Notes: generated by a model from the sequence alone, not told the origin. Shown: positions 1 to 7,097, numbered from the stretch's first letter. The stretch is DNA of 11,685 nt from Armatimonadota bacterium (GCA_003542955.1 DPJP01000484.1:9656-21340), one strand, 5' to 3'. Numbers and translations are program-made.

Positions 1-662
1 CCCGCCTCGACCGCCTCGACGAAGTGCTCGAGCGTCCCCGCGCCGCCCGAGGCCACCACCGGCGCACTGACCGCCCCGGCGATGCCGCGGATCAGGGGCA
101 GGTCATAGCCGGTCTTCGCGCCGTCTCCCGCCTTGCTGGTCGGCAGGATGCAGCCGACGCCGTAGCCGTCCACCTGCTTCGCCCACTCGACGGCATCGGC
201 GCCGGTGGCGGTGCGTCCGCCGTCGACGTAGACCTCATAGCCCGAGGCCATGGCGGGGTTTGCGTCGACATCGATCGCGACGGTGACGCGGTCTGAGCCG
301 AACTCGTCAACCATCTCGGCGATAACCTCCGGCCGTCGGAAGGCCGCGCTACTGGTTGAGACCTTGTCCGCTCCGGCCTCGAGCACCTGGGCCGCGGAGG
401 CGACATCGCGGATGCCCCCTCCCACGGTGAACGGCACGCTCGCAGCCTCGGCGACGCGCTTGACCACCTCGAGCATCGTCGCCCGCCCCTCGACGGTGGC
501 CGTGATATCCAGCAGAGCCAGTTCATCCGCCCCGGCCTCACAGTAGGCCCGTGCGCACTCGACGGGGTCGCCGGCATCACGGATGTCGACGAAGTGGACG
601 CCCTTGACGACGCGCCCGTTCTGCATATCAAGACACGGCATGATGCTGACCGGACCTGGCAT
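1..662 (-). CDS. hisF: Imidazole glycerol-phosphate synthase cyclase subunit HisF, 3' end cut off by the window
   Basis: HisF is the cyclase half of the HisF-HisH glutamine amidotransferase. It turns PRFAR plus ammonia into imidazole glycerol phosphate and AICAR in cytoplasmic histidine synthesis. About 220 codons are visible and roughly the last 30-35 residues are missing. The beta/alpha-barrel signatures read in order: PCLD with the first catalytic Asp (Asp12), NGRVVKGVHFVD, DAGDPVE, ADELALLDIT, FTVGGGIRD, GADKVS, VAIDVDANP with the second catalytic Asp (Asp131), GDGAKTGYD and VVASGGAG. I chose the ATG at 662 because a GGAAGG Shine-Dalgarno (677-672) lies 9 nt upstream; in-frame ATGs at 668 and 671 are too close to it, and one at 641 would clip the first strand. 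By recalled alignment to the Thermotoga enzyme, channel-gate residues Arg5 and Glu167 are Ser6 and Cys171 here, and phosphate-loop Asn103 is Ser. The gene is divergent from the dehydrogenase gene. The family is certain; the effect of the substitutions is inference. Confidence 0.95.
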   Translation of the reverse strand, partial: MPGPVSIMPCLDMQNGRVVKGVHFVDIRDAGDPVECARAYCEAGADELALLDITATVEGRATMLEVVKRVAEAASVPFTVGGGIRDVASAAQVLEAGADKVSTSSAAFRRPEVIAEMVDEFGSDRVTVAIDVDANPAMASGYEVYVDGGRTATGADAVEWAKQVDGYGVGCILPTSKAGDGAKTGYDLPLIRGIAGAVSAPVVASGGAGTLEHFVEAVEA

Positions 663-671
663 TCTCATCAT

Positions 672-722
672 CCTTCCGAGTTTCAGAGCGCTCCCACTCG
701 GCTGGCCTTGTGGCCGCTCTGA
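672..722 (-). promoter_or_regulatory. hisF leader with two mutually exclusive hairpins next to the ribosome-binding site
   Basis: Read on the minus strand, TCAGAGCG (722-715) can pair with CGCTCTGA (690-683), a perfect 8-bp stem ending 5 nt before the GGAAGG Shine-Dalgarno. A second stem pairs CCGAGT (701-696) with ACTCGG (681-676), whose last two bases are the first two of the Shine-Dalgarno (677-672). The second stem uses the loop of the first and encloses its 3' arm, so both cannot form as simple nested stems. This has the geometry of a translation switch, but the pairing is only read from sequence and could be chance in GC-rich DNA. Confidence 0.35.
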
Positions 723-810
723 GCCACCGACGCACCGGATGGGTCTTTCGCTGACCGTGGCGCATCGTGCAGTGGCGGTTCCCAGCGGCGCATTCCCCGC
801 GCCGACCCCG

Positions 811-838
811 CTCCCCTTCCACCCGGACTTGCGGGGAG
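811..838. repeat. Intergenic inverted repeat, 6-bp arms
   Basis: CTCCCC (811-816) and GGGGAG (833-838) form an inverted repeat around a 16-nt spacer ending in ACTTGC. The sequence resembles the C-rich/G-rich palindromes scattered through intergenic regions of many GC-rich genomes. That likeness is from memory, only one copy is in the window, and there is no T tract, so it is not a canonical terminator. Confidence 0.3.
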
Positions 839-1050
839 AGAACCGGTGGGCCGGGCGTCCCCGCGGGGGGCCGGCGGCGGCAGGTAGGTGGAGTGAGCGT
901 CGGCGACGAACCTGCAGTCACATTGGAGGCCGTCGGCGTGCCGGGTGTGCCATGGTCCTGTGGCGTCCACCGGGCCGGCGGGCAAAAGTGGAACTGCCGA
1001 CCGACGCATCGGCCGGCAAGCCCAATAGAGAGTGACTGGGGGCGTTGTAG

Positions 1051-4000
1051 ATGAAGTTCGAGCGAGGAACCTGCAGCACCGAATCCGTCATCGAGCGGGC
1101 GGAGGAGATGGGGCTTGACCCGCGCATGCTGTACGAGACGGTCATCGAGCTGGCCAGCGAGGGCCTGCTGACGGCGCGCTGCGTGAACGCCGCCGCCGCC
1201 GTGCTACTGACACAACTCGGGCTGGCAGAGTACTTCTTCCGCAACATCTCGCGCGACGGGCTCAAGCGCGTGTTGCGGACGGTTGCCACCAACATCGACG
1301 TAACCGAGGACGACGAGGTGGTGCTGCGTGGAGAGGTGTCGGAGGCGCGTCTGGATATCGACGGCGGCGTCCAGGCCCGCATCGCAACACCGGAGAACCG
1401 CGACCGCATGGAGGCCGTGCTCGATACGGTCATGAACGGCAATCGGGTCGAGTACTACTTCAGCCCGGAGAACTGCTATTACACCTATATCATCCACCCG
1501 CAGACGCCCCCACCGGCGCAGCCGGGGGCGTCTGCGATGGAGATGTTCGCATTCGGCCAGGACCCCAGTGTGCCGGAAAGCACTCGGGAGCGCTACGTGG
1601 ACTTCTGCAGGCGGTGCATGAAGCAGGCAGTGCCGCTGGTCGAGGTCGCGCCGTCGGAGACCACCAGCGAGTTGCGCATCATGTTCGCGGATGACTTCAG
1701 CCGCTCGGCGCTACCGGTGATCCGCAGGATGCTCACAGACCTGGGCCTGGTTCTCCGCCGAGGATACTGGGAGACGTACCGGGGCGAGACCGGGCGCCTC
1801 GAGTCGATCTGCTCGATGTATATCGACGGGAAGTCGCCCGCTGCAGCCGTGAAGAAAGCCGTGGCGAACCTGAGCGCGCTATTGGCAAATCACGCGGGGA
1901 CGCTGGACGCGATGTACGTGTCGGGCCAACTCAACCTCGAGGAGTACCTCTTTGCCGCCAACGCGTGGGCCTTCGTCCATACCTGGATCCACAAGGGGCT
2001 GCAGAGCGACCTCGACATGCTCCACGGCCTGACGCGTAAGGACCTCCGTGACGCGTTCGCTCGGCGCATCTTCGACTCGAATCGCTCGGAGTACACGCGC
2101 CAGTGGATACTCGACACCGTCCAGGCAAACCCAGACCTCATCAAGTGGCTCTATCGCCTCTTCGACCAGAGGTTCAACCCGGCCCGCAAGAGCCACATCT
2201 CCCCGGCGAAGCTGGAAAAGGAGATCGCGCAGTTCAAGCGGCAGGCCGCAATCCAGTTCGTTGACGACCGCACTGCGTATGACATCTTCAGCTTCATGAC
2301 CAGGATGCTGACTCACGTCCGGAAGACCAACTTCTATAAGCAGCAGAAGCGCTCGTACGCATTCCGACTGGACCCGAGCCTGCTCGATCCGCTCGTCTTC
2401 GATGGGCCGGTCTACGGCATCTTCTTCGTGCAGGGCTTCTACGCCACGGCCACTCACATGCGCGCCGAGGACGTCGCCCGCGGCGGGCTGCGACTGATCA
2501 GGGTCACGCCGGGCAACTACGAGGACGAACTCGACAGGATGCCGCTGCTCAACTACGCCCTCGGCCCCGTCGCCCAGCGCCTCAAGCACAAGGACATCGC
2601 CGAGAGCGGCGCCAAGGGCGTCATCGTCCCGCATCCGGAGTTCGCGCGAGACGGACTGCGGGCGCTGCTCGACTTCACCGAGGGAGCGATGGACCTCACG
2701 CAACCGTGCCCCGAGGTCATCGACTACCTCGGCAAGCCCGAGCGGCTCTTCTTCGGCCCCGATGAGGGGACCGCGGGCTTCATGGACGCCGTCGCCTATC
2801 GCGCCCGAGAGCGCGGCGACAAGTACTGGCGCACCGCCACCACCGGCAAGAGCTTCGGCATCCCGCATGACACGTACGGGCTCACCGATGACCGGCGGGT
2901 GTTCGGCCTCATCTCCAGGGGCGACGAGGGCACCGAGTTGCAGATCGAGGGCCTGCCGGTGATGGTGACGACCGACGCCGGGCAAATCCGCAAGAAGATC
3001 GGCGATCATGTGGCCACCAGCGGCATGACGACCATGGGCGTGATGGCCACGTTGCGCACGGTGCTGGAGCACCGCGGCATGCCGGAGGCCGACACCAACC
3101 TGATGATGACCGGAGGCCCTGACGGCGACCTGGGCGCCAATCAGATACAGTCGTTCAAGGGACGCATCTGCCTGATCATCGACGGCGGTTCGGTGCTGTT
3201 CGATCCCGACGGATTGGATCGCGACACGTTGCTGTCAATCGCCATGGCCCGCCACACCAGCCCGCGGCTCGACAGCATGGCCTACCCCGAGGAGAAGCTC
3301 GGCCCGCGCGGCTTCAAGGTGCCCCGCCGCCCCGGCTCGGTGACGCTGTCCGACGGGACGCAGATCGCCGACGGTGGCTTCTTCCACCGCGGCTTCCTGT
3401 TCAACCCGGACGTCCGCCGCGCCATCGCCGAGGCCAACATCACGGCCTTCGTCCCCTGCGGAGGCTTCAAGGATACCATCAACGGCGAAAACGTGAAGCA
3501 GTTTGTTGACCTGTTCCGCGAGCTGCGCGTCATCGTCGAGGGCGCCAACGTCTTCTTCGATGACACATCCCGTGAGTACATCGCGCGGGAGACCGACATT
3601 CTCCAGATCAAGGACTCCTCGGCCAACAAGGGTGGGGTGACCAGCAGCGCGATTGCCGAGGTGCTGAGCGCCTTCCTGCTTGGCGAGAGCTATGAGCGCT
3701 TCCTGGTCGAGGACCCCGCTGCGCGATCCGGGCTGATTCGCTCGGTGCTTGAACTGATCGCCGCGAACGCGGTCGCCGAGACCAAGGTGCTGCTCTCGCT
3801 GCATGAGAAAACCGGCACGCCTCTGTACCGGCTCTCGGTCCGCACGAGCGAGCATCTCCTCGCCCTTCAGCAGGACCTCTATGCCAACCTGGACGGTATC
3901 CTCAAGCACCGCGACCTCATCCAGGGAGTGCTCAACGCCTATGTGCCCGAGGTGCTGATGGAGCATCTGGGCATGGCGCGCATCACGAGAGTGCTCAACC

Positions 4001-4161
4001 GCGCGGAGCTGCACGCCTACCGCGATGCCATCATCACCAAGAAGCTCGCGGCGATGGCGCTCTACGCCCACGCAGCCGACTGGGACAGCTTCCAGAAGCG
4101 GCTGGCCGCCGACCTCATCGGGGAACTGACGGCGCTGTTCGAGGAATCCGTGGGCGACTGA
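1051..4161 (+). CDS. NAD-dependent glutamate dehydrogenase, large GDH2-like class
   Basis: Oxidative deamination of glutamate to 2-oxoglutarate and ammonia with NAD (EC 1.4.1.2), cytoplasmic. At 1036 residues it matches the roughly 115-kDa class typified by yeast Gdh2, not the 450-residue hexameric or 1600-residue bacterial classes. Residues 1-430 are a helical and mixed regulatory region; the catalytic core begins near 435 (KTNFYK). Signatures in order: RGGLR (477-481, glutamate binding), SGAKG with probable catalytic Lys522, GPDEGT (569-574) with probable catalytic Asp571, GIPHDTYG (603-610), TGGPDGDLGANQI (687-699, dinucleotide-binding loop), DGGSVLFDPDGLD (711-723), VPCGG (801-805), VEGANVFF (829-836) and ANKGGVTSS (858-866). 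The ATG at 1051 has a weak upstream GGGGG run. A proline-rich linker near residues 150-162 is encoded by a perfect 13-bp inverted repeat. The lone orientation upstream and the hairpin downstream suggest it may be transcribed alone or with the radical SAM gene. Assigned NAD specificity follows from the family. Confidence 0.93.
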   Translation: MKFERGTCSTESVIERAEEMGLDPRMLYETVIELASEGLLTARCVNAAAAVLLTQLGLAEYFFRNISRDGLKRVLRTVATNIDVTEDDEVVLRGEVSEARLDIDGGVQARIATPENRDRMEAVLDTVMNGNRVEYYFSPENCYYTYIIHPQTPPPAQPGASAMEMFAFGQDPSVPESTRERYVDFCRRCMKQAVPLVEVAPSETTSELRIMFADDFSRSALPVIRRMLTDLGLVLRRGYWETYRGETGRLESICSMYIDGKSPAAAVKKAVANLSALLANHAGTLDAMYVSGQLNLEEYLFAANAWAFVHTWIHKGLQSDLDMLHGLTRKDLRDAFARRIFDSNRSEYTRQWILDTVQANPDLIKWLYRLFDQRFNPARKSHISPAKLEKEIAQFKRQAAIQFVDDRTAYDIFSFMTRMLTHVRKTNFYKQQKRSYAFRLDPSLLDPLVFDGPVYGIFFVQGFYATATHMRAEDVARGGLRLIRVTPGNYEDELDRMPLLNYALGPVAQRLKHKDIAESGAKGVIVPHPEFARDGLRALLDFTEGAMDLTQPCPEVIDYLGKPERLFFGPDEGTAGFMDAVAYRARERGDKYWRTATTGKSFGIPHDTYGLTDDRRVFGLISRGDEGTELQIEGLPVMVTTDAGQIRKKIGDHVATSGMTTMGVMATLRTVLEHRGMPEADTNLMMTGGPDGDLGANQIQSFKGRICLIIDGGSVLFDPDGLDRDTLLSIAMARHTSPRLDSMAYPEEKLGPRGFKVPRRPGSVTLSDGTQIADGGFFHRGFLFNPDVRRAIAEANITAFVPCGGFKDTINGENVKQFVDLFRELRVIVEGANVFFDDTSREYIARETDILQIKDSSANKGGVTSSAIAEVLSAFLLGESYERFLVEDPAARSGLIRSVLELIAANAVAETKVLLSLHEKTGTPLYRLSVRTSEHLLALQQDLYANLDGILKHRDLIQGVLNAYVPEVLMEHLGMARITRVLNRAELHAYRDAIITKKLAAMALYAHAADWDSFQKRLAADLIGELTALFEESVGD
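1499..1536. repeat. Perfect 13-bp inverted repeat inside the glutamate dehydrogenase gene
   Basis: CGCAGACGCCCCC (1499-1511) and GGGGGCGTCTGCG (1524-1536) are exact reverse complements around a 12-nt loop (accggcgcagcc). The element lies in frame and encodes the proline-rich stretch between YIIHP and SAMEM, so it sits in what looks like an interdomain linker. No second copy is present in the window. It could be a small inserted palindromic element tolerated in a linker, or a hairpin that acts on the mRNA. Confidence 0.85.
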
Positions 4162-4184
4162 CGCGCACGCGGACTGCATGGACT

Positions 4185-4227
4185 GCCCCGACCGGGAGGC
4201 GCGCAGGCACAGCGCCCCGGTCGGGGC
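4185..4227 (+). repeat. Perfect 12-bp inverted repeat between the dehydrogenase and radical SAM genes
   Basis: GCCCCGACCGGG (4185-4196) and CCCGGTCGGGGC (4216-4227) are exact reverse complements with a 19-nt loop. The hairpin starts 23 nt after the dehydrogenase stop and ends 35 nt before the next start. No run of T follows, so it is not a canonical intrinsic terminator. It may end or attenuate transcription in a Rho-assisted way, or protect the 3' end of the upstream mRNA. Confidence 0.7.
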
Positions 4228-4262
4228 CGGAACGCCCGGGCCGGCGCCAATGGGGGAACCCC

Positions 4263-5081
4263 GTGGGCATCAGGGTCGAGGAGATCACCTGCAAGTCGGC
4301 GCTGACTGGCTCCGGCAGCCACTACCGTCTCAACCCCTACGGCGGCTGCGAGCATGCCTGCGCCTACTGCTATGCCACCTACCTGGCGCGCTGGCGCGGC
4401 CAATCCGGCCCCTGGGGCAGTTGGGTGCAGGTGAAGACCAACATCCCGCGTGTGCTCGAGCGAGAACTGGCCCGCAAGCAGGGCATCGAGGTATTCCTCT
4501 CCACCGCCTGCGATGTCTACCAGCCGGTCGAGGAGAAGTACCGGCTCACCCGACAGTGTCTGAGTGTGCTCGCGCTCGCCGCGCAGCGGGAGGACGGCCC
4601 CGGCGTGAGGGTGCTCACCAAGTCGGACCGCGTTCTGCACGATGTCGACGTACTCACAGCATTCCCCCCGGACAGGCTGCAAGTGGGCTTCTCGATCACA
4701 ACCCACGATGACGAGACGGCGGCGCTCATCGAGCCCGGCGCATCCGCCCCATCCCGGCGCCTGGCGGCAGTCACGACACTCACCGGGGCGGGCATCCGCG
4801 CCGGCCTGTTCGTCAGTCCCGTACTCCCATACATCACCGAGCGCGACCTGCCGGCGCTGCTTGACCGCGCCGAGCAGGCGGGCTGCCGGTTCGTCGGCTT
4901 CGACTTGCTCAACTACCTCGACCAGCACGTCGGTGGGACGCTTCGGGAGGCGTATGAGCACCTGGGTGCGGACGCTCTCGCGCGGCTCGAGGAGGCCCGG
5001 CACAGTGCGCGCTACGAGCCGGCGGTGCGCCGCCTGATATCCCGCGCCATGCGCAGCCGGACCTTCGATGACATGCAGTGA
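4263..5081 (+). CDS. Radical SAM protein, spore photoproduct lyase-like (SplB/COG1533, Rv2578c-type) family
   Basis: A 272-residue cytoplasmic iron-sulfur enzyme. The cluster motif is Cys29-X3-Cys33-X2-Cys36 within LNPYGGCEHACAYCYA, the form typical of the SplB-like family (NPY.GCEHGC.YCYA). Further family marks are WVQVKTNIPRVLEREL, a strand ending STACDVYQPVEEKYRLTRQCL (about 81-101), VLTKSDR, and VGFSITTHDD followed by IEPGAS (SAM-contacting region of the barrel). Length is close to that of relatives near 290 residues. The start is GTG at 4263, with GGGGGA at 4252-4257 as ribosome-binding site; no in-frame ATG lies nearby. It follows the dehydrogenase by 101 nt with a strong hairpin between, so operon membership is doubtful. 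Family members are often annotated as DNA repair photolyases, but for most the true substrate is unknown; repair of spore photoproduct should not be assumed here. Confidence 0.9.
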   Translation: MGIRVEEITCKSALTGSGSHYRLNPYGGCEHACAYCYATYLARWRGQSGPWGSWVQVKTNIPRVLERELARKQGIEVFLSTACDVYQPVEEKYRLTRQCLSVLALAAQREDGPGVRVLTKSDRVLHDVDVLTAFPPDRLQVGFSITTHDDETAALIEPGASAPSRRLAAVTTLTGAGIRAGLFVSPVLPYITERDLPALLDRAEQAGCRFVGFDLLNYLDQHVGGTLREAYEHLGADALARLEEARHSARYEPAVRRLISRAMRSRTFDDMQ

Positions 5082-6071
5082 CGCCCCAACAAGCCCATAG
5101 CCCCGCATCGCCCATATCGCCGGCGATGTCTCCGGCAGGGACGCCAGAAGACCGGGGGCAGGCCCATCGCGGTCCTGGTCACGGCAGGGATCGCCGGAGG
5201 CGCCCAATGGGCGAGAGCCGACAGGAGCTGTTGAGCCTCGGCTCCGACGCTACCCAGCTTGATCAGTGCCGCTGAATCGGCCTTGTCAGCGTCCACGAGC
5301 ACAAGAGAAGGTGCCGGCGGTCCCCACAGCGAGTTGCAGCCTCATACGGGCGGCTACTCAGCCCATACACCAACGACGCCCATCTGGCATGGGTAATCCC
5401 GGTCAACACCCGGATTGTCGGCCGGTGCGCGGGCGACTTCGATCGCCCTGAGAGCGTCTCCCCGCGGCGGATGGGGCTTGTCGCCGTCGTCCCAACTGCT
5501 GTGCGTGGGCAAATACGGGTACAGCAGTGGGCGATCGCGCCGGGCCATGGCTTCGAGCGAGGCCCGGCCATGCCATCGTGGGCTCATAGCTGCACTCCAG
5601 TTCCGCCAGATCGCCCCGTGGCGCCCAGACGGCCGGGCGGATTTCCAGCGGGCCAGGGGGCAGGTTTGGGCGATCTCGTACAGCCGGAGAACGCCGGACA
5701 CGTGACGGCTCCCGCGGCTGGTGTGACGGGGGAGATGGTAAGCGCCCCGCCAGGCGTGTCTCACGGGTTGATGCCGGTCCCGATGGCCGGGCGGCTCCTT
5801 CGCTACCCGCCCCGGGCACTGTCTTCTGAATGGTGGCGGCGCCATTGCGCACCGCCTACGGCCGGCGCCGCCGGCTGTCCCGCGTTGCAGACACTGCCGC
5901 CGCTCGAATCGGATTGCGACCTACGTCCAGCCGGCGCCAGCCCCCCCTGTTGTAGGGGCACGCAGGTTTGCGGGGGGCTCGAGTGGAAAATGCATGGGGA
6001 CCAGGAACCAGATCGTCCTGATCCAGCGCAATGCGCTCAGTTCCGCCGGGCGCATCCACAGGAGAACTCAC
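5082..6071. other. Region of about 990 nt without a confident gene
   Basis: Several frames are open here (for example minus 5845-5354, minus 5302-5012 and plus 5471 onward), but none gives a complete protein I recognise, has a persuasive start, or keeps one frame with consistent composition. Short minus-strand stretches look protein-like, such as LVLVDADKADSAALIKLGSV near 5311-5252 and LLYPYLPTHSSWDDGDKPHP near 5535-5476. They are in different frames and broken by stops, which would fit a decayed gene. The segment also holds small palindromes (ATCGCCGGCGAT at 5116-5127; CCGGGCC 5540-5546 with GGCCCGG 5561-5567) and the leader hairpin of the next gene. I found no tRNA, rRNA, CRISPR or RNase P/tmRNA signature. 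Confidence 0.5.
5939..5979 (+). repeat. Inverted repeat upstream of the HEAT/sugar-binding gene
   Basis: AGCCCCCC (5939-5946) and GGGGGGCT (5972-5979) are exact reverse complements around a 25-nt spacer. An alternative small hairpin, CCCC (5944-5947) with GGGG (5955-5958), competes for the same 5' arm. The element lies about 93 nt before the start of the operon's first gene, so it could be an upstream terminator-like barrier or part of the leader. No T tract follows. Confidence 0.4.
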
Positions 6072-7097
6072 ATGATCACGAAGACCGGGCTGTGTCTGCT
6101 GGCCGTGCTGCCGCTACTGGCCTGCGCGCAGGCTCTCGCCGCGGAGAGCGTCGCCCAGCGGCGCCAGCAGGTGTATGCGGCGGCGGCGCAGGGCCTCGCG
6201 GGGCTCCCCGCTCTGCAGCGCGCCCTGGGGGATGAGAGTCCTCTGGTGCGGCGGCCCGCGATACGGGCGCTGCTTGACCTGGGGGCGCCGGCCGAGAAGG
6301 CGCTCACCGAGGCGCTGGACAGCGCCGACCCGGTGGTGCGCCGGGCGGCGCTGCTGGCACTGGTGGGTGAACCGACCGCCGCGGCCCTCCCGCACCTCAA
6401 CCGGGCTCTCGCCGACGAGGACGTAAGCCTGCGGCAGAGCGCGGTGAACCTGCTGATCGCCATCACGCCGCGCACGGAAGGGGTCCTCGCCCTGCTGAGC
6501 CGATACGCGAACGACAAAGCGCCCGAGGTGCAGGTGGCGGCGGCGCTGGCGCTGGCGGCCTCAGGGGACTCGCCGAGTGCCTTCAGTGTCCAGCCACCTG
6601 ATCGAGTGCCGCTCCGCCGGCGCCCGGACATGGTTGACCACATCAGTCGGATCGTGACCGCCCAGACGATCCCTCTGTCCAGGGACGGCTGGCGCTTCCG
6701 CATTGATCCCTCCGCGGAGGGCCATGTCCAGAACTGGTTCGCGCCCGCCTACGACGACGCCACCTGGAGCGAGATGCCCATCGAGGCGTTCTGGACCCCT
6801 GACTACATCGGTGTGGGCTGGTACCGCACGACCCTCGACCTCCCCGACCGCCCGGACCATCTGGCCGCCGAGTTGGTCTTCGAGGCCGTGGACGAGACGG
6901 CGTGGGTCTGGGTCAACGGAGTGTACGTGGGCGGCCAGGATGTCGGCCCCGACGGCTGGGACAAGCCGTTCCGCGTCGACGTGACGGAGGAAGTGCGCTG
7001 GCAGGCCTCCAACCAGATCACCGTGCGAGTCCTGAACACTGCCTACGCCGGCGGCATCTGGAAGCCGGTCCGGCTGGATGCGCTGAAGTTGAAGTGA
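6072..7097 (+). CDS. Secreted HEAT-repeat protein with C-terminal GH2-type sugar-binding domain
   Basis: A 341-residue exported protein. Residues 1-23 are a signal peptide with a hydrophobic core (LCLLAVLPLLAC) ending either in a signal peptidase I site (ALA, 21-23) or in a lipobox-like LLAC that would place a lipid on Cys18; sequence alone does not decide. Residues 41-166 hold about four HEAT-like helical repeats (SPLVRRPAIRALLDLG, DPVVRRAALLALVG, DVSLRQSAVNLLIAI, APEVQVAAALALAASG). Residues about 201-341 form a jelly-roll of the glycoside hydrolase family 2 sugar-binding type, with YDDATW (227-232), VGWYR (248-252), DETAWVWVNGVYVG (274-287), NQITVRV (314-320) and GGIWKPV (327-333). No catalytic GH2 barrel follows, so it is probably a carbohydrate-binding or scaffold protein. 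The start is fixed by AGGAG (6060-6064), 7 nt before the ATG; an upstream in-frame ATG at 5994 would add 26 residues ahead of the signal peptide. It is the first gene of the probable operon. Confidence 0.85.
   Translation: MITKTGLCLLAVLPLLACAQALAAESVAQRRQQVYAAAAQGLAGLPALQRALGDESPLVRRPAIRALLDLGAPAEKALTEALDSADPVVRRAALLALVGEPTAAALPHLNRALADEDVSLRQSAVNLLIAITPRTEGVLALLSRYANDKAPEVQVAAALALAASGDSPSAFSVQPPDRVPLRRRPDMVDHISRIVTAQTIPLSRDGWRFRIDPSAEGHVQNWFAPAYDDATWSEMPIEAFWTPDYIGVGWYRTTLDLPDRPDHLAAELVFEAVDETAWVWVNGVYVGGQDVGPDGWDKPFRVDVTEEVRWQASNQITVRVLNTAYAGGIWKPVRLDALKLK

Larger units (their letters stand above)
663..1050. other. Divergent intergenic region between hisF and the glutamate dehydrogenase gene
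   Basis: These 388 nt must hold the promoters for both flanking genes, but I could not find a convincing -35/-10 pair on either strand. The open frames here are arginine- and proline-rich, overlap each other in several frames, and resemble no protein I know, so I treat the region as non-coding. It holds the hisF leader hairpins (683-722) and a further hairpin at 811-838. The dehydrogenase start is preceded only by a weak G-rich Shine-Dalgarno at about 1038-1043. Confidence 0.6.

Noticed and set aside
663..1050. Search for a T-box or cobalamin-type riboswitch in the divergent region on both strands
   Set aside because: Fragments such as GCCACTG on the minus strand recall riboswitch boxes, but the other required conserved elements are missing or out of order.
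904..1076. Near-repeat containing GAACCTGCAG at 908-917 and again at 1067-1076, on either side of the dehydrogenase start
   Set aside because: The shared core is only 10 bp with one extra triplet match upstream; in GC-rich DNA with one copy inside coding sequence it is most likely chance.
1879..3072. 397-codon minus-strand open frame opposite the glutamate dehydrogenase gene
   Set aside because: It lies fully antisense to a well-supported gene and its composition mirrors the codon bias of that gene; no domain is recognisable.
4185..4227. Reading the 12-bp hairpin as an intrinsic terminator
   Set aside because: No run of T follows the stem on either strand, so only an inverted repeat is reported.
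4062..5207. 381-codon minus-strand open frame opposite the radical SAM gene
   Set aside because: Antisense shadow of high-GC coding sequence; only its first residues lie outside the plus-strand gene and they do not form a known domain start.
5471..6235. 254-codon plus-strand open frame running into the HEAT/sugar-binding gene
   Set aside because: Proline- and glycine-rich without recognisable domains, and its end overlaps the signal peptide and repeats of the real gene in another frame.
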